Positions 1 to 6,157 are shown, counted from the stretch's first letter. The stretch: 7,216 bases of DNA from 40CM-2-70-7 sp035279865 (GCA_035279865.1 DATEGY010000081.1:1-7216); one strand, 5' to 3'. A program made the numbers and translations. The notes: generated by a model not told the origin, from the sequence alone.

Positions 1-503
1 GCGACCTCGTGCAACGCAACCTCGGTCTCCTCGACGTCGTCAGTCCGGCGACCGGCGTGGTCGCCACGCCCAGCCGGGATCTCCACGCCCTCCGGGGCCA
101 GATGGTGACGAAAGGGGAGCTGATCGCGAAGGTCTACGATCTCCACACCATCGTGGCGCAGATCGCGGTGCAGGAACCCGACATCGGCGACGTGCATGTC
201 GGACAGCCGGTGGTGGTCCGGGCGCGCGCCTTCCCCGGCGTTTCCTTCGGCGGCCGGGTCACCGCGATCGCCACCGCCGCGGAGGGACTCGCGACCGCGC
301 CGACGCCCGACGCCGTGGTTCCCGGGGCGGACGCCACCGCGAAAACATTCCTGGTCACGACGGAGATCGACAACAGCTCGGGACGGCTCAAGCCCGGGAT
401 GACGGGGCAGGCGAAGATCCTGGGGGAGCGCCGGCGGATCATCGGTCTCCTGGGCCGCCGGATCGGGCATACGCTCAAGGTCGAAGTGTGGTCCTGGTTC
501 TAA
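1..503 (+). CDS. HlyD-family periplasmic adaptor (membrane fusion) protein, C-terminal part
   Basis: The reading frame is open from the left edge (first full codon at base 3), so the N-terminus lies outside the window and 166 residues are visible. The visible part starts in the second lipoyl/barrel half: a 'SPATGVV' segment with 'LRGQMVTKGELIAKV' is the usual HlyD strand pattern. It is followed by a beta-barrel segment with 'IAVQEPDIGDVHVGQPVVV' and then the closing motif 'LKPGMTGQAKI'. The protein ends in a short basic stretch and 'LKVEVWSWF'. From memory, a hydrophobic Trp-rich tail of this kind is typical of adaptors encoded beside site-2 (M50) proteases rather than of classical RND adaptors. 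Adaptors of this type bridge an inner-membrane transporter to the outer membrane. The transporter or protease partner would be upstream and cannot be seen. The next gene follows after 12 bases. The GTG at 9 is only an internal codon, not a start. Confidence 0.85.
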   Translation, partial: DLVQRNLGLLDVVSPATGVVATPSRDLHALRGQMVTKGELIAKVYDLHTIVAQIAVQEPDIGDVHVGQPVVVRARAFPGVSFGGRVTAIATAAEGLATAPTPDAVVPGADATAKTFLVTTEIDNSSGRLKPGMTGQAKILGERRRIIGLLGRRIGHTLKVEVWSWF

Positions 504-504
504 C

Positions 505-510
505 GGGAGG
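505..510 (+). promoter_or_regulatory. Ribosome binding site of the ParB-like gene
   Basis: GGGAGG lies 5 bases before the GTG at 516 and directly after the stop of the adaptor gene. It fixes the GTG start and supports translation from a shared transcript. Confidence 0.7.
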
Positions 511-515
511 GAATC

Positions 516-1463
516 GTGACGGCGGTGCAGGCTGAACCCCGGCAAGGGGAACGCGGAAACGCGGATGCAACGATCGAGCATCTGTACCTCATGGGACGTC
601 CGCCGATGCGCAACTTCGTCCGGTATGTCGAACGCAACGCCGTCGAGCCCCCCGGGGAGGCGGCGCTCCACGACCTCTGGCGGCGGGCCCGGGACGTGCT
701 CGCGGAGCTGGAACGCACGGAGGCGGGCATCGCGGATCACCCGAGCTTGACGCCGCTCGGGCCGGACGAGCCGCTCCTGAGGAAACTCCTGAACGACCCG
801 CTGATCCGTGATGGGTTCAACGCCGTTCCTACGGAGGTCGCGATGGTCGATCTCCGCCAGGTGGTCGTGTACCAGGGACACATCGACGTGACCCACGCTC
901 GTCGCCTGGCGGAGGACTGGGGCACCGCCCCGAGCGGGCCGGACCTGTTCCGGATCTGTCTGCCGTATGACCATCCCAACCCCCCGGTGCGGTGGTCCCG
1001 GCTTTCGAAGAATCGATATGCGTTCGTGTCCCCGTCGAATGACCTGCGGTTCCTGGGCCCCATGCCCATGGACCCCGGCCGAGTGCGGGACTTCGCGGTC
1101 CCCGGAAACCTGGTCAACGTGATCGGCATTGCGGTGGGGTTCGGGTCCAACTTCCTGAATGCGGTCCACACGGGGAAGCGAATCATCCTGTGCAACGGCA
1201 GTCACCGGGCGTACGCGCTCCGCAAGATGGGTGTCACCCACGTTCCGGCCATCGTCCAGCACGCGTTGGCGCCCGAGGAAATCGAGGCCGTGGCCTCGAC
1301 CCGGGTCAATGACGATGGCGCGTTGTACCTCGAGCACCCCCGGCCGCCCATGCTGCAGGATTACCTGGACCCTCGACTGCACTACCTGATGGCGGTCCGG
1401 CGGCGCGTGCGTCAGGTGACGGTGCGGTTCCAGGTCGAGGAGGATGATGTGCCTGCGCTCTAG
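516..1463 (+). CDS. Uncharacterised protein with ParB/sulfiredoxin-like motif
   Basis: This is a 315-aa soluble protein with no signal peptide or membrane segment. The GTG start is supported by GGGAGG 5 bases upstream. The clearest motif is near residues 227-247, 'NGSHRAYALRKMGVTHVPAI'. It matches the nucleotide-binding signature of the ParB/Srx fold (G-x-HR-x-x-A, then G...VP-x-I), which in ParB binds CTP. The canonical partner motifs of ParB and a helix-turn-helix DNA-binding domain are not evident, so this is not a chromosome-partition protein. Other striking segments are 'GRPPMRNFVRYV' (27-38), 'PTEVAMVDLRQVVVYQ' (105-120), 'CLPYDHPNPPVRW' (148-160), 'SNDLRFLG' (174-181) and 'VGFGSNFLNAV' (207-217). 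These look like conserved blocks of a family I cannot name. It sits 12 bases after the adaptor gene, so it is probably in the same operon and may act with the exported or processed substrate. No function is established; the fold call is moderate. Confidence 0.75.
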   Translation: MTAVQAEPRQGERGNADATIEHLYLMGRPPMRNFVRYVERNAVEPPGEAALHDLWRRARDVLAELERTEAGIADHPSLTPLGPDEPLLRKLLNDPLIRDGFNAVPTEVAMVDLRQVVVYQGHIDVTHARRLAEDWGTAPSGPDLFRICLPYDHPNPPVRWSRLSKNRYAFVSPSNDLRFLGPMPMDPGRVRDFAVPGNLVNVIGIAVGFGSNFLNAVHTGKRIILCNGSHRAYALRKMGVTHVPAIVQHALAPEEIEAVASTRVNDDGALYLEHPRPPMLQDYLDPRLHYLMAVRRRVRQVTVRFQVEEDDVPAL

Positions 1464-1475
1464 CCCCGGGCTCAG

Positions 1476-1481
1476 TAGTTT
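1476..1481 (+). promoter_or_regulatory. Candidate -10 element of the DoxX gene (leaderless)
   Basis: TAGTTT ends 5 bases before the ATG at 1487. There is no Shine-Dalgarno sequence, so the transcript may begin at or next to the start codon. No recognisable -35 box was found at the usual distance. Confidence 0.35.
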
Positions 1482-1486
1482 CCGGC

Positions 1487-1891
1487 ATGGGTCCTCGAAT
1501 GCTCAGCCTGCTGCGGATGGTCGCCGCCTTCGCCTACCTGGCGCACGGCACGCAGAAGCTCTTCGGCGTTCCCGGCGGTGCCGGACATGTACCGTACGTC
1601 TCCCTCTATGGACTCGCCGGGGTGATCGAAACGACCGGGGGAGCCCTCATCCTCCTGGGCGTCTTCACCCGGCCTGCCGCCCTCATCGCCTCCGGGGAAA
1701 TGGCCGTCGCCTACTTCCTGGTCCACTTCCGCCAGGGCTTCTGGCCCCTCCTGAACCACGGCGAGCTCGCCGTTCTCTACTGTTTCCTGTTCCTCTATAT
1801 AGCCGCGGCCGGACCCGGTCCCTGGAGCGTCGACCGTCTCCTCCGGGACCGGAACGACGCCCGTACGACGGGGGCCCGCCGCTTCCGGTAG
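1487..1891 (+). CDS. DoxX-family integral membrane protein
   Basis: A 134-aa hydrophobic protein, the usual length for the DoxX/YphA group. Four membrane helices can be read at about residues 7-24, 40-60, 64-80 and 92-109. Family hallmarks are 'LAHGTQKLFG' in the first helix (residues 18-27), the 'GLAGVIETTGGALILLGVFTR' type second helix, and 'NHGELAVLYCFLFLYIAAAG' (90-109) followed by 'GPWSVD'. DoxX proteins are linked to quinone/thiosulfate redox chemistry in archaea (DoxDA) and to membrane oxidoreductase complexes with SodA and SseA in mycobacteria; the role here is unknown. The ATG at 1487 has no ribosome site; an in-frame ATG at 1499 is an alternative start that would remove four residues. 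The last 20 residues are polar and probably cytoplasmic. It starts 23 bases after the ParB-like gene but seems to have its own promoter, so its link to that operon is unclear. Confidence 0.9.
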   Translation: MGPRMLSLLRMVAAFAYLAHGTQKLFGVPGGAGHVPYVSLYGLAGVIETTGGALILLGVFTRPAALIASGEMAVAYFLVHFRQGFWPLLNHGELAVLYCFLFLYIAAAGPGPWSVDRLLRDRNDARTTGARRFR

Positions 1892-1906
1892 GCACGCCAT
1901 CCATTT

Positions 1907-1925
1907 CGCCGTACTTTGGACGGCG
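1907..1925 (+). promoter_or_regulatory. Kinase promoter: -10 element inside an inverted repeat
   Basis: TACTTT (1912-1917) lies 7 bases before the GTG at 1925, the spacing expected if transcription begins on the start codon. Arms CGCCGT (1907-1912) and ACGGCG (1920-1925) form a perfect 6-base inverted repeat around it with a 7-base centre, so the site could also be an operator. No ribosome site and no clear -35 box are visible. Confidence 0.45.
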
Positions 1926-4306
1926 TGGCATCGCCCGACACCATAGCCGCCCGCCTGAGCCAGGGACTCACCGGACGCTACCGCGTTGAGCGGGAGCTGG
2001 GCCGGGGTGGCATGGCCATCGTCTACCTCGCGCTGGATGAGAAGCACAGCCGGCCCGTTGCGATCAAAGTCCTGCGACCCGAGATCTCCTCCGCGATCGG
2101 TGCCACCCGGTTCCTGCGCGAAATCCAGATCGCGGCCCAGCTGAACCACCCCCACATCCTGCCGCTCTATGACTCGGGCGAATCGGACTCCCTCCTTTAC
2201 TACGTGATGCCGTACGTCACCGGCGAATCGCTCCGCGAGCGGCTCGCGCGGGAGCACCAGATGCCGCTGCACGACGCGGTCCAGATCGGGGCCGAAGTCG
2301 CCAGCGCGCTGCAGTACGCGCACCTCCGCGATATCGTCCACCGCGACATCAAGCCGGAGAACATCCTGCTCTCCGAGGGCTACGCGCTGGTGGCGGATTT
2401 CGGGATCGCCCGGGCCATCACCGCAGCGGAAGACTCCGGGCCCGTGACCACCGCCGGGATCACGGTCGGCACTCCGCTGTACATGAGCCCCGAGCAGGCG
2501 ATGGCCGAGGCCGTGGATGGCCGGAGCGATCAATACAGCCTCGGGTGCGTGCTCTACGAAATGCTCACCGGGCGTCCTCCCTTCGGCGGGACGACGGCGC
2601 AGGCCATCCTCGCCAAGCACACGCTCGATCCGGTGCCGTCGATCCGCGCCGTCCGCGCCGATGTTCCCGAGTCACTCGAGCAGGTGATCTCGATCTCGCT
2701 GGCCAAAGAGCCCGCCGAGCGGCACGCCGCCGCCGAAACGCTCGAGGCGGCACTCCGCGGATCGATCACGGGAGACGTCATCACCCGCCGGGTGGCGCGC
2801 GCCGAGCCGCCCCAACGTCGCAGGCGCCGCCGGGCGGCGCTCCTGGCGTCATTCACGGTCCTCCTGTCGGTCGGCGTCGTGACGATGGCCCGCCGGCCAC
2901 GTGCGCCCGCCCCGGGCCCGGCGTCGTCGTCGGTCGCCGTCATTCCCTTCACGAACGCCGGGGAGGTGGGGAAGCCGGACTACTACGTCGACGGGTTCAC
3001 CGAAGACCTGATCGGGGCCTTGCGACGGATCCCGGGGCTGCGGGTGGCGCCGGCCACGAGCTCGTACCGATTCGCCCGGACGGCTCGCACGCCGAAGGAG
3101 CTCGGCCAGCGGCTGGGCGCGTCCTACCTGATCGGCGGCAACGTGCTGCGGCAGGGGAGCCGGGTGAAGGTGCACAGCTACCTCATCCAGACGGCGACCG
3201 GCGATACCATCTTGCCCAGCTCGTACGACACCCTGGACCGGGGCAGCCTAGAGGTGCAGACGGAGATCGCACGCGGTATTGCACAGCAGCTGCGGGTGAA
3301 CCTGAGCGCGGCCACCGCTGCCTCGCTGGCACGGCGCCCCACACAGAATCCAGTGGCCTACGACCTCTATCTCCAGGGACGGGCAGCAGACGAGCAACGC
3401 ACCTTCTCGTCCCTCCAACGATCTATTCAGCTCTTCCAGGCCGCCATCAAGGCGGACACGGGCTTCGCGCTGGCCTATGCGGGACTCGCGGACGCCTACG
3501 GCTTCATGGCGGCGTTCCAATACGCGCCCCCCCGGGACTTTTTTCCGCAGTCGCGCGCGGCGGGGAATGAAGCGGTGGCCCGGGACAGTCTCCTGCCCGA
3601 GGCCTACGCGAGCCTGGGGTTCGTCGCCTTGTTCTACGACTGGAATATCCCGGATGCCTTTCGACAGTTGGACGAGGCCTTGCGGCTCGACTCCACGCTC
3701 ACCCGGGCGCACCTGTTCCGTTCCCACGCCTTCATCACCCAGCATCAGCCGGACTCCGCGGTGGCGGAAATGCGCGCCGCTCAGGCGCTCGAGCCCTTCA
3801 GCCTGATCGTCGGCACCCGGCTCATGACGGCCCTGTACTTCGCGGGGAAACATGAGGAGGCTGCGCGGGAGGGGGAGCGGGTGTTGGCGGGGGACTCCAC
3901 GTATGCGCTGGTGGTCCCCGACCTCGCGCGGGTGTACCTCCTGATGGACCGCTGTGCCGATGCCCTGCGGATCACGAGCCGGCCGATGACGAACTTCTAT
4001 GAGGGGGTCCGGACCCTCGCCGGCATCGCCTATGCGAGATGCGGTCAGCCGGAGCGCGCGCGGCAGGTCCTGAAGGAGCTGGATGCCCGGCGACGGGCAG
4101 GCACGTACGTCGAGCACTACGACTATGCGGCCATTTATGCCTCGCTCGGCGATCTGGACAACGCGTTCCGGGAGTTCAATCTGGCGGTGGACGATCGGGA
4201 ATTCTTCCTCTTCAGCGTCACGTGGGACCCGATGTGGGTGTTTTTGCGTCCCGACCCGCGATTTGCGGCGCTGACCTCCCGTATTTCCCTCAACAGCAAG
4301 GAGTGA
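1925..4306 (+). CDS. Membrane Ser/Thr protein kinase with TolB-like and TPR domains
   Basis: A 793-aa Hanks-type kinase with all catalytic motifs intact: glycine loop 'GRGGMAIV' (26-33), lysine K48 in 'VAIKVL', E66, 'HRDIKPEN' (139-146, catalytic D141), 'DFG' (158-160) and 'GTPLYMSPE' (182-190). The activation loop carries T175, T176 and T180 as possible phosphosites. A run of six arginines (298-303) precedes one transmembrane helix (about 304-322), so the kinase is cytoplasmic and the remainder is predicted to be periplasmic. Residues 336-460 resemble the TolB N-terminal/FlgO-like domain ('SSVAVIPFTN', 'YYVDGFTEDLIGALRRIPGL', 'LGASYLIGGNV'). Residues 475-760 are TPR-like helical pairs, for example 'FALAYAGLADAYG' and 'ARVYLLMDRCADALR'. 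It probably senses an envelope signal through the TPR part and phosphorylates cytosolic targets. GTG 1925 is preferred over TTG 1916 because TTG overlaps the putative -10 box. No dedicated substrate is visible nearby. Confidence 0.95.
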   Translation: MASPDTIAARLSQGLTGRYRVERELGRGGMAIVYLALDEKHSRPVAIKVLRPEISSAIGATRFLREIQIAAQLNHPHILPLYDSGESDSLLYYVMPYVTGESLRERLAREHQMPLHDAVQIGAEVASALQYAHLRDIVHRDIKPENILLSEGYALVADFGIARAITAAEDSGPVTTAGITVGTPLYMSPEQAMAEAVDGRSDQYSLGCVLYEMLTGRPPFGGTTAQAILAKHTLDPVPSIRAVRADVPESLEQVISISLAKEPAERHAAAETLEAALRGSITGDVITRRVARAEPPQRRRRRRAALLASFTVLLSVGVVTMARRPRAPAPGPASSSVAVIPFTNAGEVGKPDYYVDGFTEDLIGALRRIPGLRVAPATSSYRFARTARTPKELGQRLGASYLIGGNVLRQGSRVKVHSYLIQTATGDTILPSSYDTLDRGSLEVQTEIARGIAQQLRVNLSAATAASLARRPTQNPVAYDLYLQGRAADEQRTFSSLQRSIQLFQAAIKADTGFALAYAGLADAYGFMAAFQYAPPRDFFPQSRAAGNEAVARDSLLPEAYASLGFVALFYDWNIPDAFRQLDEALRLDSTLTRAHLFRSHAFITQHQPDSAVAEMRAAQALEPFSLIVGTRLMTALYFAGKHEEAAREGERVLAGDSTYALVVPDLARVYLLMDRCADALRITSRPMTNFYEGVRTLAGIAYARCGQPERARQVLKELDARRRAGTYVEHYDYAAIYASLGDLDNAFREFNLAVDDREFFLFSVTWDPMWVFLRPDPRFAALTSRISLNSKE

Positions 4307-4352
4307 TCCCGGCGGCACCCCATTTGCAACCTTTCCGGCCTCCGTCGCGTCT

Positions 4353-4358
4353 TACTGT
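4353..4358 (+). promoter_or_regulatory. Candidate -10 element before the small secreted protein gene
   Basis: TACTGT lies in the 94-base gap after the kinase. Initiation about 7 bases downstream would give a leader of about 36 bases to the ATG at 4401. An ATG at 4362 is too close to this box to be a good leaderless start. Confidence 0.35.
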
Positions 4359-4387
4359 TTGATGAGACACCTCAACCGACTTGCCGT

Positions 4388-4394
4388 AAGGGAG
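4388..4394 (+). promoter_or_regulatory. Ribosome binding site of the small secreted protein gene
   Basis: AAGGGAG lies 6 bases before the ATG at 4401. It decides between this start and the in-frame ATG at 4362, whose extra residues would put charged sequence in front of the signal peptide. Confidence 0.65.
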
Positions 4395-4400
4395 CTGGAT

Positions 4401-4661
4401 ATGAAGGGGACCGTGTTGGCCTTGGCCGCCGTCCTGACGTTCGGCAGTACCGCACTGGGCATGCAGGGCATGGCGGCGGAGTGGGCCGCCGCGCAGGATC
4501 AGGGTGCGCTGGCCGGGGCTCCCCGGGCCACCCCCGGTCCCGTTGGCCAGATCTGGCTGGGAGGCACGCTTCCGGCCATTACGGTGGAAGCCCGGGCCTA
4601 TTCGGCCGTGGTCATGGCGGCTCCCGCGGTCCCGCTGGCGGCGCCCCACCGGCGCGCCTGA
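4401..4661 (+). CDS. Small putative secreted protein, unknown function
   Basis: An 86-aa protein that I do not recognise. From the ATG at 4401 it begins with a short basic n-region and a hydrophobic core, 'MKGTVLALAAVLTFGSTALG', typical of a Sec signal peptide; cleavage could occur near residues 20-30. There is no lipobox cysteine, and the protein has no cysteines at all. The rest is rich in Ala, Gly and Pro ('APRATPGPVGQIWLGGTLPAITVEARAY') and ends in a basic 'PHRRA'. The good ribosome site and signal peptide argue for a real gene; its composition and lack of a recognised family argue for caution. It lies 86 bases before the DUF4097 gene with two hairpins between them, so the two are likely cotranscribed. 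It may be a periplasmic partner of that protein, which is inference from position alone. Confidence 0.6.
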   Translation: MKGTVLALAAVLTFGSTALGMQGMAAEWAAAQDQGALAGAPRATPGPVGQIWLGGTLPAITVEARAYSAVVMAAPAVPLAAPHRRA

Positions 4662-4666
4662 CCGAA

Positions 4667-4679
4667 CCCGGAAACCGGG
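4667..4679 (+). terminator. Small hairpin after the small secreted protein gene
   Basis: CCCGG (4667-4671), loop AAA and CCGGG (4675-4679) form a perfect 5-base stem starting 5 bases after the stop codon. No T-run follows, so by itself it is a weak terminator. It stands just ahead of the larger hairpin at 4687-4728. Confidence 0.3.
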
Positions 4680-4686
4680 ACTCCCG

Positions 4687-4728
4687 AACCCCCGTAGGAT
4701 TCAGCAGCTTACGAATCCCGCGGGGGTT
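4687..4728 (+). terminator. Long hairpin before the DUF4097 gene (attenuator or intercistronic element)
   Basis: The outer stem pairs AACCCCCG (4687-4694) with CGGGGGTT (4721-4728). After one G-U wobble and one A-C mismatch, the inner stem pairs GGATTC (4697-4702) with GAATCC (4713-4718) around a 10-base loop. The right arm runs into TTTCTC, a poor U-tract. The hairpin ends 6 bases before the AGGAGG of the next gene. With no room for another promoter behind it, a partial terminator, mRNA stabiliser or regulated attenuator is more likely than a full stop. Confidence 0.6.
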
Positions 4729-4734
4729 TCTCGC

Positions 4735-4740
4735 AGGAGG
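4735..4740 (+). promoter_or_regulatory. Ribosome binding site of the DUF4097 gene
   Basis: A consensus AGGAGG lies 7 bases before the ATG at 4748. It is the strongest ribosome site in the window and rules out the longer upstream reading of this frame. Confidence 0.85.
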
Positions 4741-4747
4741 AGACGGT

Positions 4748-5785
4748 ATGACGATGAAAAGCTTCTGGATGAAGTGGCGCGCGGAAATCCTCCGCGGCTC
4801 AGTCATCTTCGTGGTGGTGGTGGGGGCCGGCCTGGCCCTCGTCTCGGCCTTTCGCACGGGCGTGGACCGCATCAAAACCAGCACGCGGGGCTTCATCCCG
4901 CAGCTCGCTCAGGGGCTCAACGTGAGCCTGGGCGGCGGCTTCGACGATCCCGGCCGTACGCATGGCGATGCCTGGAGCTGGCACAAGAAACTCGCCTCCG
5001 GGCAACAGATCACGATCCGCAACACGAACGGGCCGGTGGAGGTCCATGCCGCCGAAGGCTCGGAGACTCTGGTCGAGACCGAGAAGAGCTGGCTCGGGTC
5101 GGATTCGGCCGCCGTCCAGGTCGTTGCGAACGAGACCTCCGACGGCGTCACCCTCTGCGCGGTCATGGCAGGGTCCCGGAACGGGGAGTGCGGCGGTGAA
5201 CGGCGTTGGACCTCGAACGACCATCACGGCATCCCGAAGGTCGCCGTGAAGTTCACGGTACATGTGCCCTCCGGCGTCAGGGTCGACGTGGAGGCGGGCG
5301 TGGGTGATGTGATCGTGGACGGCGGGACGGCGGGACTGAAGGTGCACTCGGCGACGGGCGACATCAGCGTGACCTCGATGGCGTGGCCCGTGGATCTCGT
5401 GAGCAATACCGGTGACGTCAGCGCGACGCTGGGCGCTCCGGGCCGCGAAGACGCGACGGTGAAGTCGGGCACTGGTGATGTGAGCGTGTCCCTGCCGGCA
5501 CAAGTCAATCTGTCGATCAATGCGCATACCGGCACGGGCGATCTGTCCGACCAGTTCGATCTCCCGGTCTCCGAGGCGCAGTATGGACCCTCGAAGTCGC
5601 TGACCGGAAATCTCGGATCAGGGGGGGCCGTGCTGACGCTGACTACCGGGACTGGCGACATCTCCCTGAACAAGGTGGATCGGAGCCAGGTGCGCGTGAC
5701 CAGCGTGCGGGTCGGGAAAGGGGCGCATGGCGTGACCGTCGTCGCCCCCGTGGCTCCGACGCCGCCGGCGCCGGCGAAGCCTTAA
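4748..5785 (+). CDS. Membrane-anchored DUF4097-type beta-repeat protein
   Basis: A 345-aa protein. A basic N-terminus 'MKWR' precedes one hydrophobic helix (about residues 17-35), giving a signal anchor with the bulk of the protein predicted outside the cytoplasm. The C-terminal half has repeats centred on 'TGD[IV]S': Gly-Asp at 186, 204, 222, 243, 264 and 303, spaced by 18, 18, 21, 21 and 39 residues. This is the pattern of DUF4097 putative adhesin-like proteins, which fold as right-handed beta-helices. The preceding part has the family pattern 'ITIRNTNGPVEVHAAEG' (88-104), the first beta turn, and two cysteines (C137, C148) that could form a disulfide. The last 13 residues are Pro/Ala/Val-rich. 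DUF4097 proteins are often encoded near envelope-stress regulators, but the biochemical role is unknown. The gene overlaps the stop of the convergent response regulator by 4 bases (TTAA). Confidence 0.88.
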   Translation: MTMKSFWMKWRAEILRGSVIFVVVVGAGLALVSAFRTGVDRIKTSTRGFIPQLAQGLNVSLGGGFDDPGRTHGDAWSWHKKLASGQQITIRNTNGPVEVHAAEGSETLVETEKSWLGSDSAAVQVVANETSDGVTLCAVMAGSRNGECGGERRWTSNDHHGIPKVAVKFTVHVPSGVRVDVEAGVGDVIVDGGTAGLKVHSATGDISVTSMAWPVDLVSNTGDVSATLGAPGREDATVKSGTGDVSVSLPAQVNLSINAHTGTGDLSDQFDLPVSEAQYGPSKSLTGNLGSGGAVLTLTTGTGDISLNKVDRSQVRVTSVRVGKGAHGVTVVAPVAPTPPAPAKP

Positions 5786-6144
5786 GGCAGGTATCCCTTC
5801 ACGGCCGCGGCGAAGCCGCGGACGTCGATGGGCTTGGGCAGAAAACCATCGAACCCGGCTCCCTGAACGCGTTCGCGTTCGTCGGGGGCCGACCCACCAC
5901 TCAGGGCGACCACCTTCAAGGGCTGGTCGCCCTGAACGCTTCGGGCTGCCGCGAGCAACGCGAACCCATCCCGTCCTGGAATCTGAATGTCGAGGAGCAG
6001 GAGGTCGGGGCGGCGACCGGACAGCAGGGCCTCGAGCCCGTCGCCCGATTCCCGGTCCACCACTTCATGCCCCGCGGACTTCAGGAGGGCCGCGCCCAGC
6101 CGACGGACCGTCGGGTCGTCGTCCACCACCACGATGTACGCCAC
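5782..6144 (-). CDS. Single-domain CheY-like response regulator
   Basis: A 120-aa stand-alone receiver with no output domain. All conserved sites are present: acidic pocket D8-D10 in 'VVVDDDP', phospho-acceptor D52 in 'LLLLDIQIPGRDG', switch serine S82 in 'VVALSGG' and lysine K104 in 'FLPKPI', followed by the usual P105. The length matches the bare REC fold. It should receive phosphate from a histidine kinase and act through protein-protein contacts; no histidine kinase is visible in the window. The GTG start (6144-6142) has TATTGT 5 bases upstream and no ribosome site. The gene is convergent with the DUF4097 gene (overlapping stops) and divergent from the tyrA-like gene with 27 bases between starts. 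An alternative is that it is a receiver in a phosphorelay with a distant hybrid kinase. Confidence 0.95.
   Translation of the reverse strand: MAYIVVVDDDPTVRRLGAALLKSAGHEVVDRESGDGLEALLSGRRPDLLLLDIQIPGRDGFALLAAARSVQGDQPLKVVALSGGSAPDERERVQGAGFDGFLPKPIDVRGFAAAVKGYLP
5805..5821. repeat. Perfect 7-base palindromic hairpin inside the response regulator end
   Basis: CCGCGGC (5805-5811), loop GAA and GCCGCGG (5815-5821). It begins 20 bases after the stop of the plus-strand DUF4097 gene and could slow or end its transcript, but no T-run follows. It also codes for the 'RGFAAA' stretch of the regulator, so it may be only a codon-usage effect. Confidence 0.3.
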
Positions 6145-6149
6145 GTTCT

Positions 6150-6155
6150 ACAATA
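6150..6155 (-). promoter_or_regulatory. Candidate -10 element of the response regulator gene
   Basis: On the minus strand TATTGT stands 5 bases before the GTG at 6144, with no ribosome site, consistent with a leaderless message. It is 2 bases from the opposing TACATT of the tyrA-like gene. Confidence 0.5.
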
Positions 6156-6157
6156 CC

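Noticed and set aside
1472..2620. Long minus-strand open frame of 382 codons
   Set aside because: It lies opposite DoxX and the kinase, whose protein motifs are unmistakable. Its translation is Gly/Arg/Asp/Glu-rich with no recognisable domain, as expected of an antisense shadow in GC-rich DNA.
3527..3544. Run of seven C, then six T, as a possible frameshift site
   Set aside because: The kinase frame reads through with normal TPR-like sequence on both sides, and there is no sign of an alternative product.
3248..4318. Minus-strand open frame of 356 codons
   Set aside because: It is antisense to the TPR part of the kinase, with Arg/Gly/Val-rich low-information sequence and no ribosome site or domain.
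4359..4400. Earlier start (TTG 4359 or ATG 4362) for the small secreted protein
   Set aside because: It sits 0-3 bases after the putative -10 box and would place charged residues before the signal peptide; ATG 4401 has a good ribosome site.
4481..4747. N-terminal extension of the DUF4097 frame
   Set aside because: It would run through the small secreted protein gene and both hairpins. The AGGAGG and the membrane anchor right after ATG 4748 fix the start there.
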